Assembly: GCF_000739655.1 (NCBI RefSeq)
Contig: NZ_BATR01000134.1
Location: 1 to 62,801 of the forward strand
Direction: 5' to 3'
DNA length: 62,801 nucleotides
From: Verrucomicrobium sp. BvORR106
GTDB taxonomy: Bacteria; Verrucomicrobiota; Verrucomicrobiia; Verrucomicrobiales; Verrucomicrobiaceae
Shown: positions 11,309 through 19,450 of the stretch, piece by piece
How the letters are laid out: each line of letters opens with the position of its first letter
Position numbering within the stretch: the first letter of the stretch is position 1
Program-made: the position numbers and the translations under genes
The notes under the pieces: model-generated
What the model was told of the DNA's origin: nothing
Seen by the model: only the letters and a program-made list of their open reading frames with translations
Database searches by the model: none

Positions 11309-11389
11309 ACCAAATCACGCGGAGTCGACCGTCCTCCATGCGGTTGACCTCCGGACTCACCAAGCACTAGGAACCAAGAACCCCACCCC

Positions 11390-12766
11390 TCACTTCGCCA
11401 TCGGTTCAATGTAATACAAACCGGTCGTCATCGCGCAGGCATTGTCCATCGGCATCCGCTTCAGCGCATGCTCAGCGCCCCAGGAGTCAGAATAGAGGAT
11501 CTCACTGGTCTTCGCATTGTAGCCGATGATGAGGCGCATATGTCCTCCAAAGCTCTGAGGCAGGTCCGCCTCCTTGTAGAGACCAAGTTGAACCCCCCAC
11601 ATGAGAGGCACTCCTTTTTCAATCGTGTCAGCCACGGCCCGCTGGAACTTGCTGTAGCCCGCCTTGTTCTTCTCCGTCCGGCTCACCTTGAGCGAGTCCG
11701 CATCCATTGAGGCATAGATGTCGCCGATATCGATGACCGCCATGTTGTTCAGATTGATCTCACGCTTGTCCCGGCGTTTGGCCTCGCGGTTGTAGTCCGA
11801 GATCATGTTGCTGAACTCTTTGTAGTCCCACTTCTCCAGCGCACGGACGCGCACGCGGAGCCGCGCTTCAAGCTTCTCCAGAGCCTCCAGCATCTCACTC
11901 GGGCTGGTGCCGCCACCCTGCCCGGTATTGGCCACTTGGGCGATCTCGTGCTGATCCACCGGGATACCGTAGTAGCGAAACACGCGCTCGGTCGTGGCAA
12001 CAGCACAGTACCCCTTGGGCCCCTGATCCACCATCGGCACATTCTTGATCACCACATCACCGCTGGTTTCACGGGTGATGTTGGCGGCCAAGCCTGAGCG
12101 AGTCGCAGCGGACGCGCCAGCGGCACCATTTGCAAGCAGGCCCTGCTGCCGCGGCACCTCCGCGACCCGAAGCCGGATGAATTCCGGGCGAAATTCCTGC
12201 CCGCGGGACTTCATCTCTTTCTGGTAGGAGTACTCCAGCAAGTAGGCCGTGGGCGGCTTCATCCACATCCACCCCATGGCCTTGACGGCGCTCTGGGAAT
12301 CCTTGCCCCGCTCCACCGGCTGAACGCCCAGCTTGGAGGAGATGAAGGTCTTGGCGTCCTCTACCTGCTTCTCAAACTGCTCCCGGTTTCCCGCCAGCGA
12401 GCTGCTGTCTCCGCGGTTGAAGATGGAGAAGTTCACCCGCGCCAGCTTCCCAGTCTGAAATTCAGCCACCGCTTCCGCCACCCGCAACTGCGGTCCCCAG
12501 AGCATGTAGGTGGAGCCAAAAAATCTTGCCTGCTCCTTGCTGGTGGAAAGCCAGTCGAAACGGAGCACCTTAAACTTCGCTTCGAACTGATCAGGCGTCA
12601 GCTCCCAGAGCTGATCTCCGCCCGCCAACTCGTCCAGAGCACGTCCCGGTTCCGTCGCTCCTGCACTGCCACCAGTACCGCTGGACTGGGAGTACACCTG
12701 CGTGAAAGACCCCATCAGCAGCCCCGCTGCGAGACAGAGTGAGGAGAATCGGCATCGCTGGATCAT
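11390..12766 (-). CDS. Secreted C39-like (papain-fold) peptidase domain protein
   Basis: The ATG at 12766 (MIQRCRFSSLCLAAGLLMG) gives a 458-residue protein with a signal peptide cleaved near VYSQS; a start at 12808 would add 14 residues ahead of it. Residues about 50-230 are of unknown fold. The C-terminal part has the C39-like cysteine peptidase triad: a cysteine in QGPKGYCAVATTERVFRYYG, a histidine in FGGHMRLIIGYN and an aspartate in ILYSDSWG. Family members cleave peptides or act as structural peptidase-like domains. No bacteriocin exporter is nearby, so leader-peptide processing is unlikely. Modular hairpin repeats flank the gene on both sides. Confidence 0.7.
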   Translation of the reverse strand: MIQRCRFSSLCLAAGLLMGSFTQVYSQSSGTGGSAGATEPGRALDELAGGDQLWELTPDQFEAKFKVLRFDWLSTSKEQARFFGSTYMLWGPQLRVAEAVAEFQTGKLARVNFSIFNRGDSSSLAGNREQFEKQVEDAKTFISSKLGVQPVERGKDSQSAVKAMGWMWMKPPTAYLLEYSYQKEMKSRGQEFRPEFIRLRVAEVPRQQGLLANGAAGASAATRSGLAANITRETSGDVVIKNVPMVDQGPKGYCAVATTERVFRYYGIPVDQHEIAQVANTGQGGGTSPSEMLEALEKLEARLRVRVRALEKWDYKEFSNMISDYNREAKRRDKREINLNNMAVIDIGDIYASMDADSLKVSRTEKNKAGYSKFQRAVADTIEKGVPLMWGVQLGLYKEADLPQSFGGHMRLIIGYNAKTSEILYSDSWGAEHALKRMPMDNACAMTTGLYYIEPMAK

Positions 12767-12911
12767 GGCAGAAGTAGGGTTTGGCGTGGAATAAACGCAA
12801 GTCTCCACGACAGCTCACAATGTGTCAATCACGGTCGGCACATGGGTGACAGGTGAGCTGGATCCAAAAAACCGGTGATAACGGGATGCCGTGTTTTCAT
12901 AGGGCAAACCC

Positions 12912-13020
12912 CACGCCAACGGCGTGATACAAAATAGCCCGGGGTCAGACTGCGAAGCGGTCGCCACCCCGGGTATCGACAGGATAGCAATGGAACTCCA
13001 AGGGAGTTCTACAGACCGTC
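12912..13020 (+). repeat. Modular triloop-hairpin element, copy 2
   Basis: The order is the same as in copy 1. A is CACGCC-AAC-GGCGTG (12912-12926). B is AGCCCGGGGT/CCCCGGGT (12936-12974) around a degenerate GACTGC-GAA-GCGGTC. C is GAACTCC-AAG-GGAGTTC (12993-13009), then TACAGACCG. The upstream flank GTTTTCATAG also occurs before copy 1 (11069), though there about 130 bp lie between flank and hairpin A. Confidence 0.8.
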
Positions 13021-13078
13021 CAAATCACCCGGAGACGCCCCTCCCGCATGCGGCAAACACCTCAGGGATGCAGCCACG

Positions 13079-13185
13079 GTTTGTAGAACTCACTTCGGAG
13101 TTCTAGCTCATCTGCCCATGTACCCAGGGTGACGGCTCGTGCCTCGCCTTACCCTGGGCTACTTTGTATGACGCCCTTGGCGTCA
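13079..13185 (-). repeat. Modular triloop-hairpin element, copy 3, inverted
   Basis: On the minus strand it reads: A, TGACGCC-AAG-GGCGTCA (13169-13185), then TACAAAGT; B, AGCCCAGGGT paired with ACCCTGGGT (13121-13160); C, GAACTC/GAGTTC (13086-13103), then TACAAACCG. Stem bases differ from copies 1 and 2, but the pairing, module order and linkers persist. Copies 2 and 3 occupy most of the 440-bp gap between neighbouring genes. Confidence 0.75.
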
Positions 13186-13206
13186 GAGCACTCGCTTGCG
13201 GCAACC

Positions 13207-13794
13207 CTACGGTTTCGCGAACCACGCAGGCTCAACACCCGGCTTCCACTTGATGTTGCAGCCCGTGCTGGGCCGCTGGGTAGCCACCGGAGGCTCCCCT
13301 TTCAGCACCGCATCCACCGCGCCGCGCAGGTCTTCGCCCGTCACCGGCAATCCGTTCTTGGGTCGAGAGGCATCATACTGACCTGCGTAGGTCAGCTCCA
13401 GACGATCATTGAACACATAAAAATCCGGCGTGCAGGCCGCGAAGTAGGCTTGCGCCACTTCCTGGGACTCATCGTAGAGGTAGGGAAAGGTCCAGCCGTA
13501 TTTGGCCGACATGTCCAACATCTTCTCCGGACTGTCAGCCGGGTAGCGCTCCACGTCATTGGAACTGATGCCGACGAATCCCACCCCTTTGGCCTCACAG
13601 GTGGCAGCAAAGATCCCCAACTCATTCGCCAAATGCAGGACGAAGGGGCAGTGATTGCACACGAACGCCACCACCAAACCACGGGGCCCCCGGACATCCT
13701 GCAACGTGAGCACTTCGCCTCTGCCATTGGGCAGGGAAAAGGCTGGAGCAGGACTGCCAAGACTCAAACTGCGCGTGGAGGGAACTTCTGCCAT
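13207..13794 (-). CDS. Thioredoxin-like peroxiredoxin-family (AhpC/TSA) protein
   Basis: With the ATG at 13794 (MAEVPSTRSL; a GTG two codons earlier is possible) the product has 195 residues. The motif VAFVCNHCPFV places a CxxC pair where thioredoxin-like proteins carry their redox site, and the fold elements PAPAFSLPNG and FVGISSNDVERYPADS follow the AhpC/TSA-Redoxin pattern. This CNHCP subgroup is common in planctomycetes, verrucomicrobia and cyanobacteria. It probably acts as a cytosolic thiol reductase or peroxidase, since no signal peptide is seen. The neighbours give no clue to its substrate. Confidence 0.8.
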   Translation of the reverse strand: MAEVPSTRSLSLGSPAPAFSLPNGRGEVLTLQDVRGPRGLVVAFVCNHCPFVLHLANELGIFAATCEAKGVGFVGISSNDVERYPADSPEKMLDMSAKYGWTFPYLYDESQEVAQAYFAACTPDFYVFNDRLELTYAGQYDASRPKNGLPVTGEDLRGAVDAVLKGEPPVATQRPSTGCNIKWKPGVEPAWFAKP

Positions 13795-13965
13795 GGCCAC
13801 TTCGTTTAGGGCCAGAGAGTTCCCGAGTCAACCCCCTCGCGACAAACACTTCCGCCCCAATCACGTCTGAGCGGTCATGTCGCCCAAAGAAAAGCTTGCA
13901 CTCACGAGGGTTTTGAGAAAATACTTTAGACACCCAAAATATCCCAAAGTCCATACTAGCGGCTC

Positions 13966-14658
13966 ATGAAAACCATCCTCTCGGTCCTCGCTCTTTCCTG
14001 CTGCATGGTGGCTTCTGCCAAATCACAGGGGTATCAGCCGCAATATCCGTACGATCCCTACAACCCAGCCCCTCAGCAGCAGCAAAGCTACCAGACCTAC
14101 TCCTCTACCGGGTCCAGCTACGGCAGCAGCAACAGCCTGCTCGGCTATCAGTCCCTGGAAGTTCGCTACGTTTACAACGACTTCAAAGGCGATGACCGCC
14201 TCGAAGGAGACAGCGGGTTTGGGGTGGATCTGAAACTGGAGTTGATGAAGCCGCTCTACCTGCGCTTTGGCCTGGAGCGAATCACTAGCAAAACTCCAGA
14301 CGCAGAAGACCTGGACCTTACCACCTTCTCAGTGGCCGGCGGTGCCTTCATCCCGATTGGCAATCGTTTCCACATCTTTGGCGAAGTGGGAGCCCGGTAT
14401 GACTACGTGTCCGAAGAGCTGGAAAACGTCAGCACAGATGATTTCTACCTCTACATCCGCCCCGGCGTCCGGTTCGCCGTCACGGACAAGTTGGAGCTCG
14501 CCCTCAGCCTCCTGTTCACCAATACGGACAACCTGAACGAGCGCGTGATCGAGCTAAACGCCTACTATGCCATGCTCTCCTGGCTTGATGTCTCCGCCGG
14601 GATCGACTTTGGCGATGAGATCAACTCGTTCCACCTGGGTGGACGCTGGCGCTGGTAG
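13966..14658 (+). CDS. Outer-membrane beta-barrel protein
   Basis: This 230-residue protein has a signal peptide (MKTILSVLALSCCMVASAKS), a Gln/Pro/Tyr-rich linker (about residues 20-60, with a QQQQ run) and then alternating amphipathic strands such as YLRFGLERI, FHIFGEVGARYDYV and ELALSLLFT. It ends in an aromatic strand (FHLGGRWRW) with a terminal tryptophan, as usual for BAM-inserted barrels. About eight strands are plausible, as in small OmpA- or OmpX-like barrels. The AT-rich upstream stretch contains a possible TTGAGA-18-AAATAT promoter at 13914-13943. The function is unknown. Confidence 0.75.
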   Translation: MKTILSVLALSCCMVASAKSQGYQPQYPYDPYNPAPQQQQSYQTYSSTGSSYGSSNSLLGYQSLEVRYVYNDFKGDDRLEGDSGFGVDLKLELMKPLYLRFGLERITSKTPDAEDLDLTTFSVAGGAFIPIGNRFHIFGEVGARYDYVSEELENVSTDDFYLYIRPGVRFAVTDKLELALSLLFTNTDNLNERVIELNAYYAMLSWLDVSAGIDFGDEINSFHLGGRWRW

Positions 14659-14688
14659 CCTCCTAGGCTTGTCAGCCCAATTTCTTCA

Positions 14689-14722
14689 AGGCCGTGGACG
14701 GACGATGAGTCTTCCACGGCCT
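14689..14722. terminator. Hairpin between convergent genes
   Basis: AGGCCGTGGA and TCCACGGCCT form a perfect 10-bp stem with a 14-nt loop between the convergent barrel and endonuclease III genes. T-runs are weak on both sides, so termination efficiency is uncertain. Confidence 0.5.
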
Positions 14723-14735
14723 CCTCATTTCCAAG

Positions 14736-15389
14736 TTAGGCCTTGCGAGTCTTCACACTCTTCTTCCGGTCAGGGTAGAGCTCGGTACACAGCATGCAGC
14801 TCAGGCCGTCGCAAGCCCGGGCACTGCAATGCTCCCGCCCATAATAGATGATCTGCAGGTGCAGCTTGTTCCAGGAGGACTCCGGGAAGAGCGTCTTCAG
14901 ATCCCGCTCCGTTTGCGTCACTGAACTCCCAGAAGTCAGCCCCCACCGCTGGGCCAGCCGGTGGATATGGGTATCCACCGGAAAACTGGGCACCCCGAAA
15001 GCCTGAGCCATCACCACCTGAGCCGTCTTGTGCCCCACGCCAGGCAGCTTCTCCAGCGCCTCCAACGTGTTTGGCACCTGCCCCCCATGCTCTCGCACAA
15101 TGATCTTGGAGAGCTCCGAAATGGCTTTCGCCTTCTGCGGCCCCAGGCCGCATGGCTTCACAACGCCCAAAATCCTCTCCACCGGGACTTCAGACATTCC
15201 CGCCGGCGCGTCTGCAAGAGCGAAGAGGTGAGGCGTGACCAAGTTCACCCTGGCGTCCGTGCACTGGGCCGAAAGCAGCACCGCCACGAGGAGGGTGTAG
15301 GGATCCTTGTGATCCAATGGAATGGGAGGATCCGGATACAATCCAGCAAGCCTCACCAAGACATGATCTGCCCGCTGCTTCTTTGTCAC
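14736..15389 (-). CDS. nth: Endonuclease III (DNA glycosylase / AP lyase)
   Basis: The 217-residue protein has the normal length and layout of Nth. The helix-hairpin-helix LEKLPGVGHKTA carries catalytic lysine K121, and the catalytic aspartate is D139 in FPVDTHIHR. It excises oxidised pyrimidines and nicks the abasic site in base-excision repair. The C-terminal iron-sulphur loop normally has cysteines spaced C-x6-C-x2-C-x5-C. Here the order is C-x4-C-x4-C-x2-C (HCSARACDGLSCMLC), so cluster geometry or presence is uncertain. It is convergent with the barrel gene, and the 3D-domain lipoprotein gene lies 40 bp upstream on the same strand. Confidence 0.9.
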   Translation of the reverse strand: MTKKQRADHVLVRLAGLYPDPPIPLDHKDPYTLLVAVLLSAQCTDARVNLVTPHLFALADAPAGMSEVPVERILGVVKPCGLGPQKAKAISELSKIIVREHGGQVPNTLEALEKLPGVGHKTAQVVMAQAFGVPSFPVDTHIHRLAQRWGLTSGSSVTQTERDLKTLFPESSWNKLHLQIIYYGREHCSARACDGLSCMLCTELYPDRKKSVKTRKA

Positions 15390-15429
15390 AATCCCGCCTC
15401 CGGCACGTGGATGAGCGTTCGCCTCAGGT

Positions 15430-15918
15430 CTAGGAACTGCGCTCGATGCGCTTCACCATCGCCTGCACATGCGGGTTCTTCTTCTCACGCGGGCGCATGA
15501 TGGCCAGACTCTTGGTAAAAGAGCCCCATTTGACCACCTTGATGTTCACGTTCTTGGCTCCCCACTGCTTCATGGCAGTCTTGTCGGGGCGATAGAGATC
15601 GATCGTATTGGTTCCCACCAGGGCAGAGCCGTAGTCATCCACCTCGTAGAGGAAAGGCTCGCCTTCGATCTGGAACACGGTTCCCACGGGATAAACCGAC
15701 CAGTCCGTCGCGGCACTGCGCACCCGACCGTACTTCAGAGTGTCTCCGGTAGCCGCCTTGGGACCGTACTTGATGTGATCTGACTCGGTATGAGTATAAG
15801 CTGTCGTACGAACTCCGCTGATCTTCTGACCGCGATTACTTGGTTTGGTGGTCGTCTCGCAAGAGATAACTGACACGCAGCACAGCGTGGCCAGTCCGAG
15901 GATCTTAGGGTTCAGCAT
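15430..15918 (-). CDS. 3D-domain lipoprotein (RlpA/MltA-C-like)
   Basis: The 162-residue product carries a lipoprotein signal (MLNPKILGLATLCCVSVISC, lipid cysteine at about residue 20). The rest resembles the 3D domain: TTAYTHTESDH, VYPVGTVFQIEG, and YEVDDYGSALVGTNTIDLY with aspartates where the 3D family places its three catalytic acids. Such domains belong to double-psi beta-barrel proteins that bind or cleave peptidoglycan. A role in envelope remodelling is inferred. It lies upstream of nth on the same strand with a 40-bp gap. Confidence 0.75.
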   Translation of the reverse strand: MLNPKILGLATLCCVSVISCETTTKPSNRGQKISGVRTTAYTHTESDHIKYGPKAATGDTLKYGRVRSAATDWSVYPVGTVFQIEGEPFLYEVDDYGSALVGTNTIDLYRPDKTAMKQWGAKNVNIKVVKWGSFTKSLAIMRPREKKNPHVQAMVKRIERSS

Positions 15919-16110
15919 GGCAGATTAGTTAAGCTCTCCGAAGTTTGTGGTATTTTGGGGGACGAAAGGGGGCTGGTCAACCCAAAATTCACCCCCTCAA
16001 CCGCGGGGCTATTTACTCCACATCACCACCTTAACGCCTGCTTCGCTCTTGCGAATTGTCTTCTGCTCTCCACTCTGATTGCGTCACCTGACTCTCGATA
16101 TTTCCGGCCT

Positions 16111-17064
16111 ATGTCCACTGCAATTGACCTGCTCAAGCTCCACCTCGCCCAGCAAGCCGCGCGCGGAGTCACGCACGTGGCCCTCACCCGGGGTGCACAG
16201 GCCCAACTGCGCGGTGGCAGGTCAGCGCCAGCAGTCAGGCCCCAGGCCCCAGCCACTCCCCCTGCCGTCCCTACGCCAGCGCCCCCTACCCCGGTCCGCC
16301 GGACGGAATACTTCGCCCAGCCTGCCGCCCCCACCCCGGCTCAGCCGCCGGTGAGCCGACCGATGCCGGAGCGCATCTCCTTGAGCAGCCCATCCCCGCT
16401 GGCACCCGCACCCCAATCGCGTGCAGAGCATCTCGCACGTTTGGCGCTTGAAGCGGAGAACAGCGAGAAAGCCCGCAGCCTGGGCACATTGCGAGACATC
16501 ATGGTTTTCGCCACCGGCACGCCCGATGCCGAAATTGTGTTTGTAGGCGAAGCACCCGGTGCAGAAGAGGAGAAATTGCGGGAGCCGTTTGTAGGCCCCG
16601 CGGGCCAGCTGCTGACCAAGATCATTCAGGCAATGGGGCTGCGCCGCAATGAGGTGTACATCACCAACATCTGCAAATTCCGCCCCAAGATCGATGACGG
16701 CCGGTTCCAAAACTCAAAAAATCGTGCCCCCACCATCGGCGAGATGCTCTCCTGCCAGCAGTTCGTCCTCGCAGAACTCGAAATCATCAAACCAAAAGTC
16801 ATCGTCGCCTTGGGCTCCACGGCCGCGACAGGGCTGGGCATCGAAGGCACCGTGGGCAAACTGCGCGGCAAGTTCCACGATTTTAGGGGCACTCCCATCA
16901 TGGTTACCTATCACCCCTCCTACCTGTTGCGCCGGGAGCAGGAGGACGGTGGCGGCATCGCCGAAAAAAGACTGGTGTGGGAGGACATGATGAAAGTCAT
17001 GGAACAGGTGGGGCTGCCCATCAGTGATAAACAACGGGCCTATTTTAGCAAAGCTCGGGGATAG
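16111..17064 (+). CDS. Uracil-DNA glycosylase family 4-like protein, iron-sulphur cysteines largely lost
   Basis: I chose the ATG at 16111 ([15 protein letters not shown]), giving 317 residues; frames upstream look non-coding. Residues 30-105 are a Pro/Ala-rich linker. The catalytic domain follows with [18 protein letters not shown] (about 145-162), [18 protein letters not shown] and TYHPSYLLR, all family 4 signatures for removing uracil from DNA. Family 4 enzymes hold a 4Fe-4S cluster with four cysteines. By my alignment the first two are E119 and R122 and the third is the F of CKFRP, while only the one in LSCQQF remains. A 13-residue insertion lies between the last two positions. Function as a glycosylase is likely but untested. 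Confidence 0.8.
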   Translation: MSTAIDLLKLHLAQQAARGVTHVALTRGAQAQLRGGRSAPAVRPQAPATPPAVPTPAPPTPVRRTEYFAQPAAPTPAQPPVSRPMPERISLSSPSPLAPAPQSRAEHLARLALEAENSEKARSLGTLRDIMVFATGTPDAEIVFVGEAPGAEEEKLREPFVGPAGQLLTKIIQAMGLRRNEVYITNICKFRPKIDDGRFQNSKNRAPTIGEMLSCQQFVLAELEIIKPKVIVALGSTAATGLGIEGTVGKLRGKFHDFRGTPIMVTYHPSYLLRREQEDGGGIAEKRLVWEDMMKVMEQVGLPISDKQRAYFSKARG

Positions 17065-17182
17065 GCCGTTTCCGGCTCAAAAATATCAGTCTTGGGCAGA
17101 AAAAGAAGCTGCCTCTCTGCGTTGAAGACTCCCCTCCGTGTCACCGGGGCGGGAGGAGTCACAGCTTGCTGTTATTCCCCTC

Positions 17183-17210
17183 TTGCCTCGCGCAACATTG
17201 TCGTTACAAT
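17183..17210 (+). promoter_or_regulatory. Possible sigma-70-type promoter of the pyrophosphatase gene
   Basis: TTGCCT (17183-17188) and TACAAT (17205-17210) are separated by 16 bp and lie 70 bp before the ATG at 17280. The match is reasonable but was found by eye in a GC-rich genome. Confidence 0.35.
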
Positions 17211-17279
17211 CGCCCCCTCTTTTGCCCCGGCAAAATGGGTTTTCCCGTTAATTAGCACCGCCTCCATTCACTTCGTCGC

Positions 17280-19352
17280 ATGTCCAGTTTCCTTCTCAAT
17301 CAAGGCATCTTGCTCTCCATCATATTAGGCGCGCTTGGCCTAGTCTACGCCGTGCTGCTGATCAAAAAGATCGTCAGCGCCTCACCCGGGAATGAAGCCA
17401 TGAGGCGCGTCGCGGGTGCCATTCAAGAGGGGGCCAAAGCGTATCTCAGCCGGCAGGTGCGCACGGTGAGCATCATCGCCATCATCCTCACCGCCCTGCT
17501 GTTCTGGTGGAAGAAGAGCCTCCCCGTCCCCGCTGGTTTCCTCATCGGCGCCGTCTGCTCCATGATCGCGGGTTATATCGGCATGCGCATCGCGGTGGTG
17601 GCAAACGTCCGCACCACCCAGGCTGCCACTGAGGGCCCCACTCCTGCTCTGCGCATCGCCTTTAACGGCGGCGCCGTCACCGGTCTCCTCGTCGTGGGTC
17701 TGGCACTCGTCTCCGTCGCCGTCTTCTACATGGTGATGACCGCGCTTCACAGTTCTGCGGCTGCCATCGATTCCCTGGTAGGCCTCGCACTGGGCGCCTC
17801 GCTGATCAGCGTGTTTGCCCGTCTCGGCGGTGGCATCTACACAAAGGCTGCTGACGTGGGTGCTGACCTCGTGGGCAAAAACGAAAACGCCCTGGACGAA
17901 GATGATCCCCGCAACCCGGCTACTATCGCCGACAACGTGGGCGACAACGTCGGTGACTGCGCAGGCATGGCTGCAGACGTCTTCGAGACCTATGCTGTGA
18001 CCCTCATCGGCGCGCTCCTCATCGCCTCCCTCACCCTTCAGGGTGTCGGCGCTGCCATCATCTATCCCTTCCTCATTGGTGGCATCTCCATCGTGGGTGC
18101 GGTGCTCGGGATTCTCTGGGTGAACATCCGCCAGGGTGGTGCCACGGCCCTCCTCATGCAGGGCGTCGCCATCTCCGCTCTTGTGACCGCCATCCTCGGC
18201 TGGCCCGTCACCAATGCGCTCTTCAGCGGCCACGCTGAACTCCCCTTCAGCCCGGCTGGTCTCTACGGCGCAGCCTTGATCGGCCTCGTCCTCACCTGGA
18301 TGGTGGTGCTCATCACCAACTACTACACCGCCACCGAGTACAGCCCGGTGCGCAAGATCGCGAAGGCCAGTGAGACCGGCCACGCCACCAACATCATCGC
18401 AGGCATCGCTATCGGCAACTACGCCACCGCCCTTCCTGTCATCCTGATCTGCGCCTCCATCGCGGGCGGCTACGTGCTGGCTGGCCTCTACGGCATCGCC
18501 ATCGCGGTCATGTCCATGCTCAGCATGGCTGGCATCATCGTCTCCCTCGACGCCTTCGGCCCCATCACCGACAACGCCGGCGGCATCGCCGTGATGAGCG
18601 AGCTGCCCAAGGAAGTGCGCGCCGTGACCGACGGCCTGGACGCCGTGGGCAACACCATGAAGGCCGTGACCAAGGGTTACGCCATCGCCTCCGCCGGGGT
18701 GGCTGCCCTGGTGCTGTTTGGCTCCTATTACCTGGAGCTGGACAAGCACCTGCACCACACGGGCGTGCTCAAGCTCGCCACCGACACCGTGGACTTCTCC
18801 CTGAAGGATCCCTACGTCATCATCGGCCTCTTCATCGGTGGCTTGATCCCCTTCCTCTTCACTGCCATGAGCATGAACGCGGTCGGCAAAACCGCCGGTG
18901 CCGTCGTGAAGGAAGTGCGTCGCCAGATCGCTGCCAAGCCGGGCATCCTCACGGGCAAAGACACGCCTGAGTACGCCACCTGCGTGGACATCGTGACCAA
19001 GGCGGCCCTTCGCGAAATGATTCTGCCCGCCCTCCTGCCGGTGGCCGTGGTGCTGCTGGTTGGCTGCACGCCTCTCCTCGGTTACAAGGCCCTCGGCGGC
19101 GTCCTCATGGGAACGATCGTCACCGGTCTGTTCCTCGGTCTTTCCATGACCAGCGCCGGTGGCGCTTGGGACAACGCCAAGAAATACATCGAAGAAGGCA
19201 ACCACGGTGGCAAGGGCAGCGACGCCCACAAAGCAGCCGTGACGGGTGACACCGTCGGCGACCCCTACAAGGACACCAGCGGCCCTGCCATCAACCCCAT
19301 GATCAAGGTGGTCAACATCGTTGCCATCCTCGTGATCCCCCTGCTCTTCTAG
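17280..19352 (+). CDS. hppA: Membrane-bound proton-pumping pyrophosphatase
   Basis: The 690-residue protein with about 16 membrane helices has the normal length. It couples pyrophosphate hydrolysis to ion export across the inner membrane. The active-site loops are visible: [39 protein letters not shown] and the C-terminal [15 protein letters not shown]. The ion/potassium determinant reads [10 protein letters not shown], with lysine at residue 461. K+-independent H+-pumping enzymes carry this lysine, whereas K+-dependent ones, including Na+ pumps, have alanine. I therefore predict a K+-independent H+ pump. A strong hairpin terminator follows, and the transcript appears monocistronic. Confidence 0.96.
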   Translation: MSSFLLNQGILLSIILGALGLVYAVLLIKKIVSASPGNEAMRRVAGAIQEGAKAYLSRQVRTVSIIAIILTALLFWWKKSLPVPAGFLIGAVCSMIAGYIGMRIAVVANVRTTQAATEGPTPALRIAFNGGAVTGLLVVGLALVSVAVFYMVMTALHSSAAAIDSLVGLALGASLISVFARLGGGIYTKAADVGADLVGKNENALDEDDPRNPATIADNVGDNVGDCAGMAADVFETYAVTLIGALLIASLTLQGVGAAIIYPFLIGGISIVGAVLGILWVNIRQGGATALLMQGVAISALVTAILGWPVTNALFSGHAELPFSPAGLYGAALIGLVLTWMVVLITNYYTATEYSPVRKIAKASETGHATNIIAGIAIGNYATALPVILICASIAGGYVLAGLYGIAIAVMSMLSMAGIIVSLDAFGPITDNAGGIAVMSELPKEVRAVTDGLDAVGNTMKAVTKGYAIASAGVAALVLFGSYYLELDKHLHHTGVLKLATDTVDFSLKDPYVIIGLFIGGLIPFLFTAMSMNAVGKTAGAVVKEVRRQIAAKPGILTGKDTPEYATCVDIVTKAALREMILPALLPVAVVLLVGCTPLLGYKALGGVLMGTIVTGLFLGLSMTSAGGAWDNAKKYIEEGNHGGKGSDAHKAAVTGDTVGDPYKDTSGPAINPMIKVVNIVAILVIPLLF

Positions 19353-19392
19353 AAGAAGTTCGGTCCGCTACAGGACTCGAGATTTAGATCCC

Positions 19393-19430
19393 AAGCCCGG
19401 AGTTGCTTCCCGCACTCCGGGCTTTTTGTT
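19393..19430 (+). terminator. Rho-independent terminator of hppA
   Basis: AAGCCCGGAGT and ACTCCGGGCTT form a perfect 11-bp stem with a 9-nt loop, followed by TTTGTTTT. It lies 40 bp after the hppA stop. Confidence 0.9.
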
Positions 19431-19450
19431 TTCGTTGAAGGTGGCTCGGA

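Noticed and set aside
11390-12766. Bacteriocin-processing C39 peptidase
   Set aside because: It has a signal peptide and no ABC transporter domain or neighbouring peptide gene, so only the fold is shared.
17382-19229. Minus-strand ORF of 615 residues opposite hppA
   Set aside because: Antisense shadow caused by strong third-position bias; no motif and highly skewed composition.
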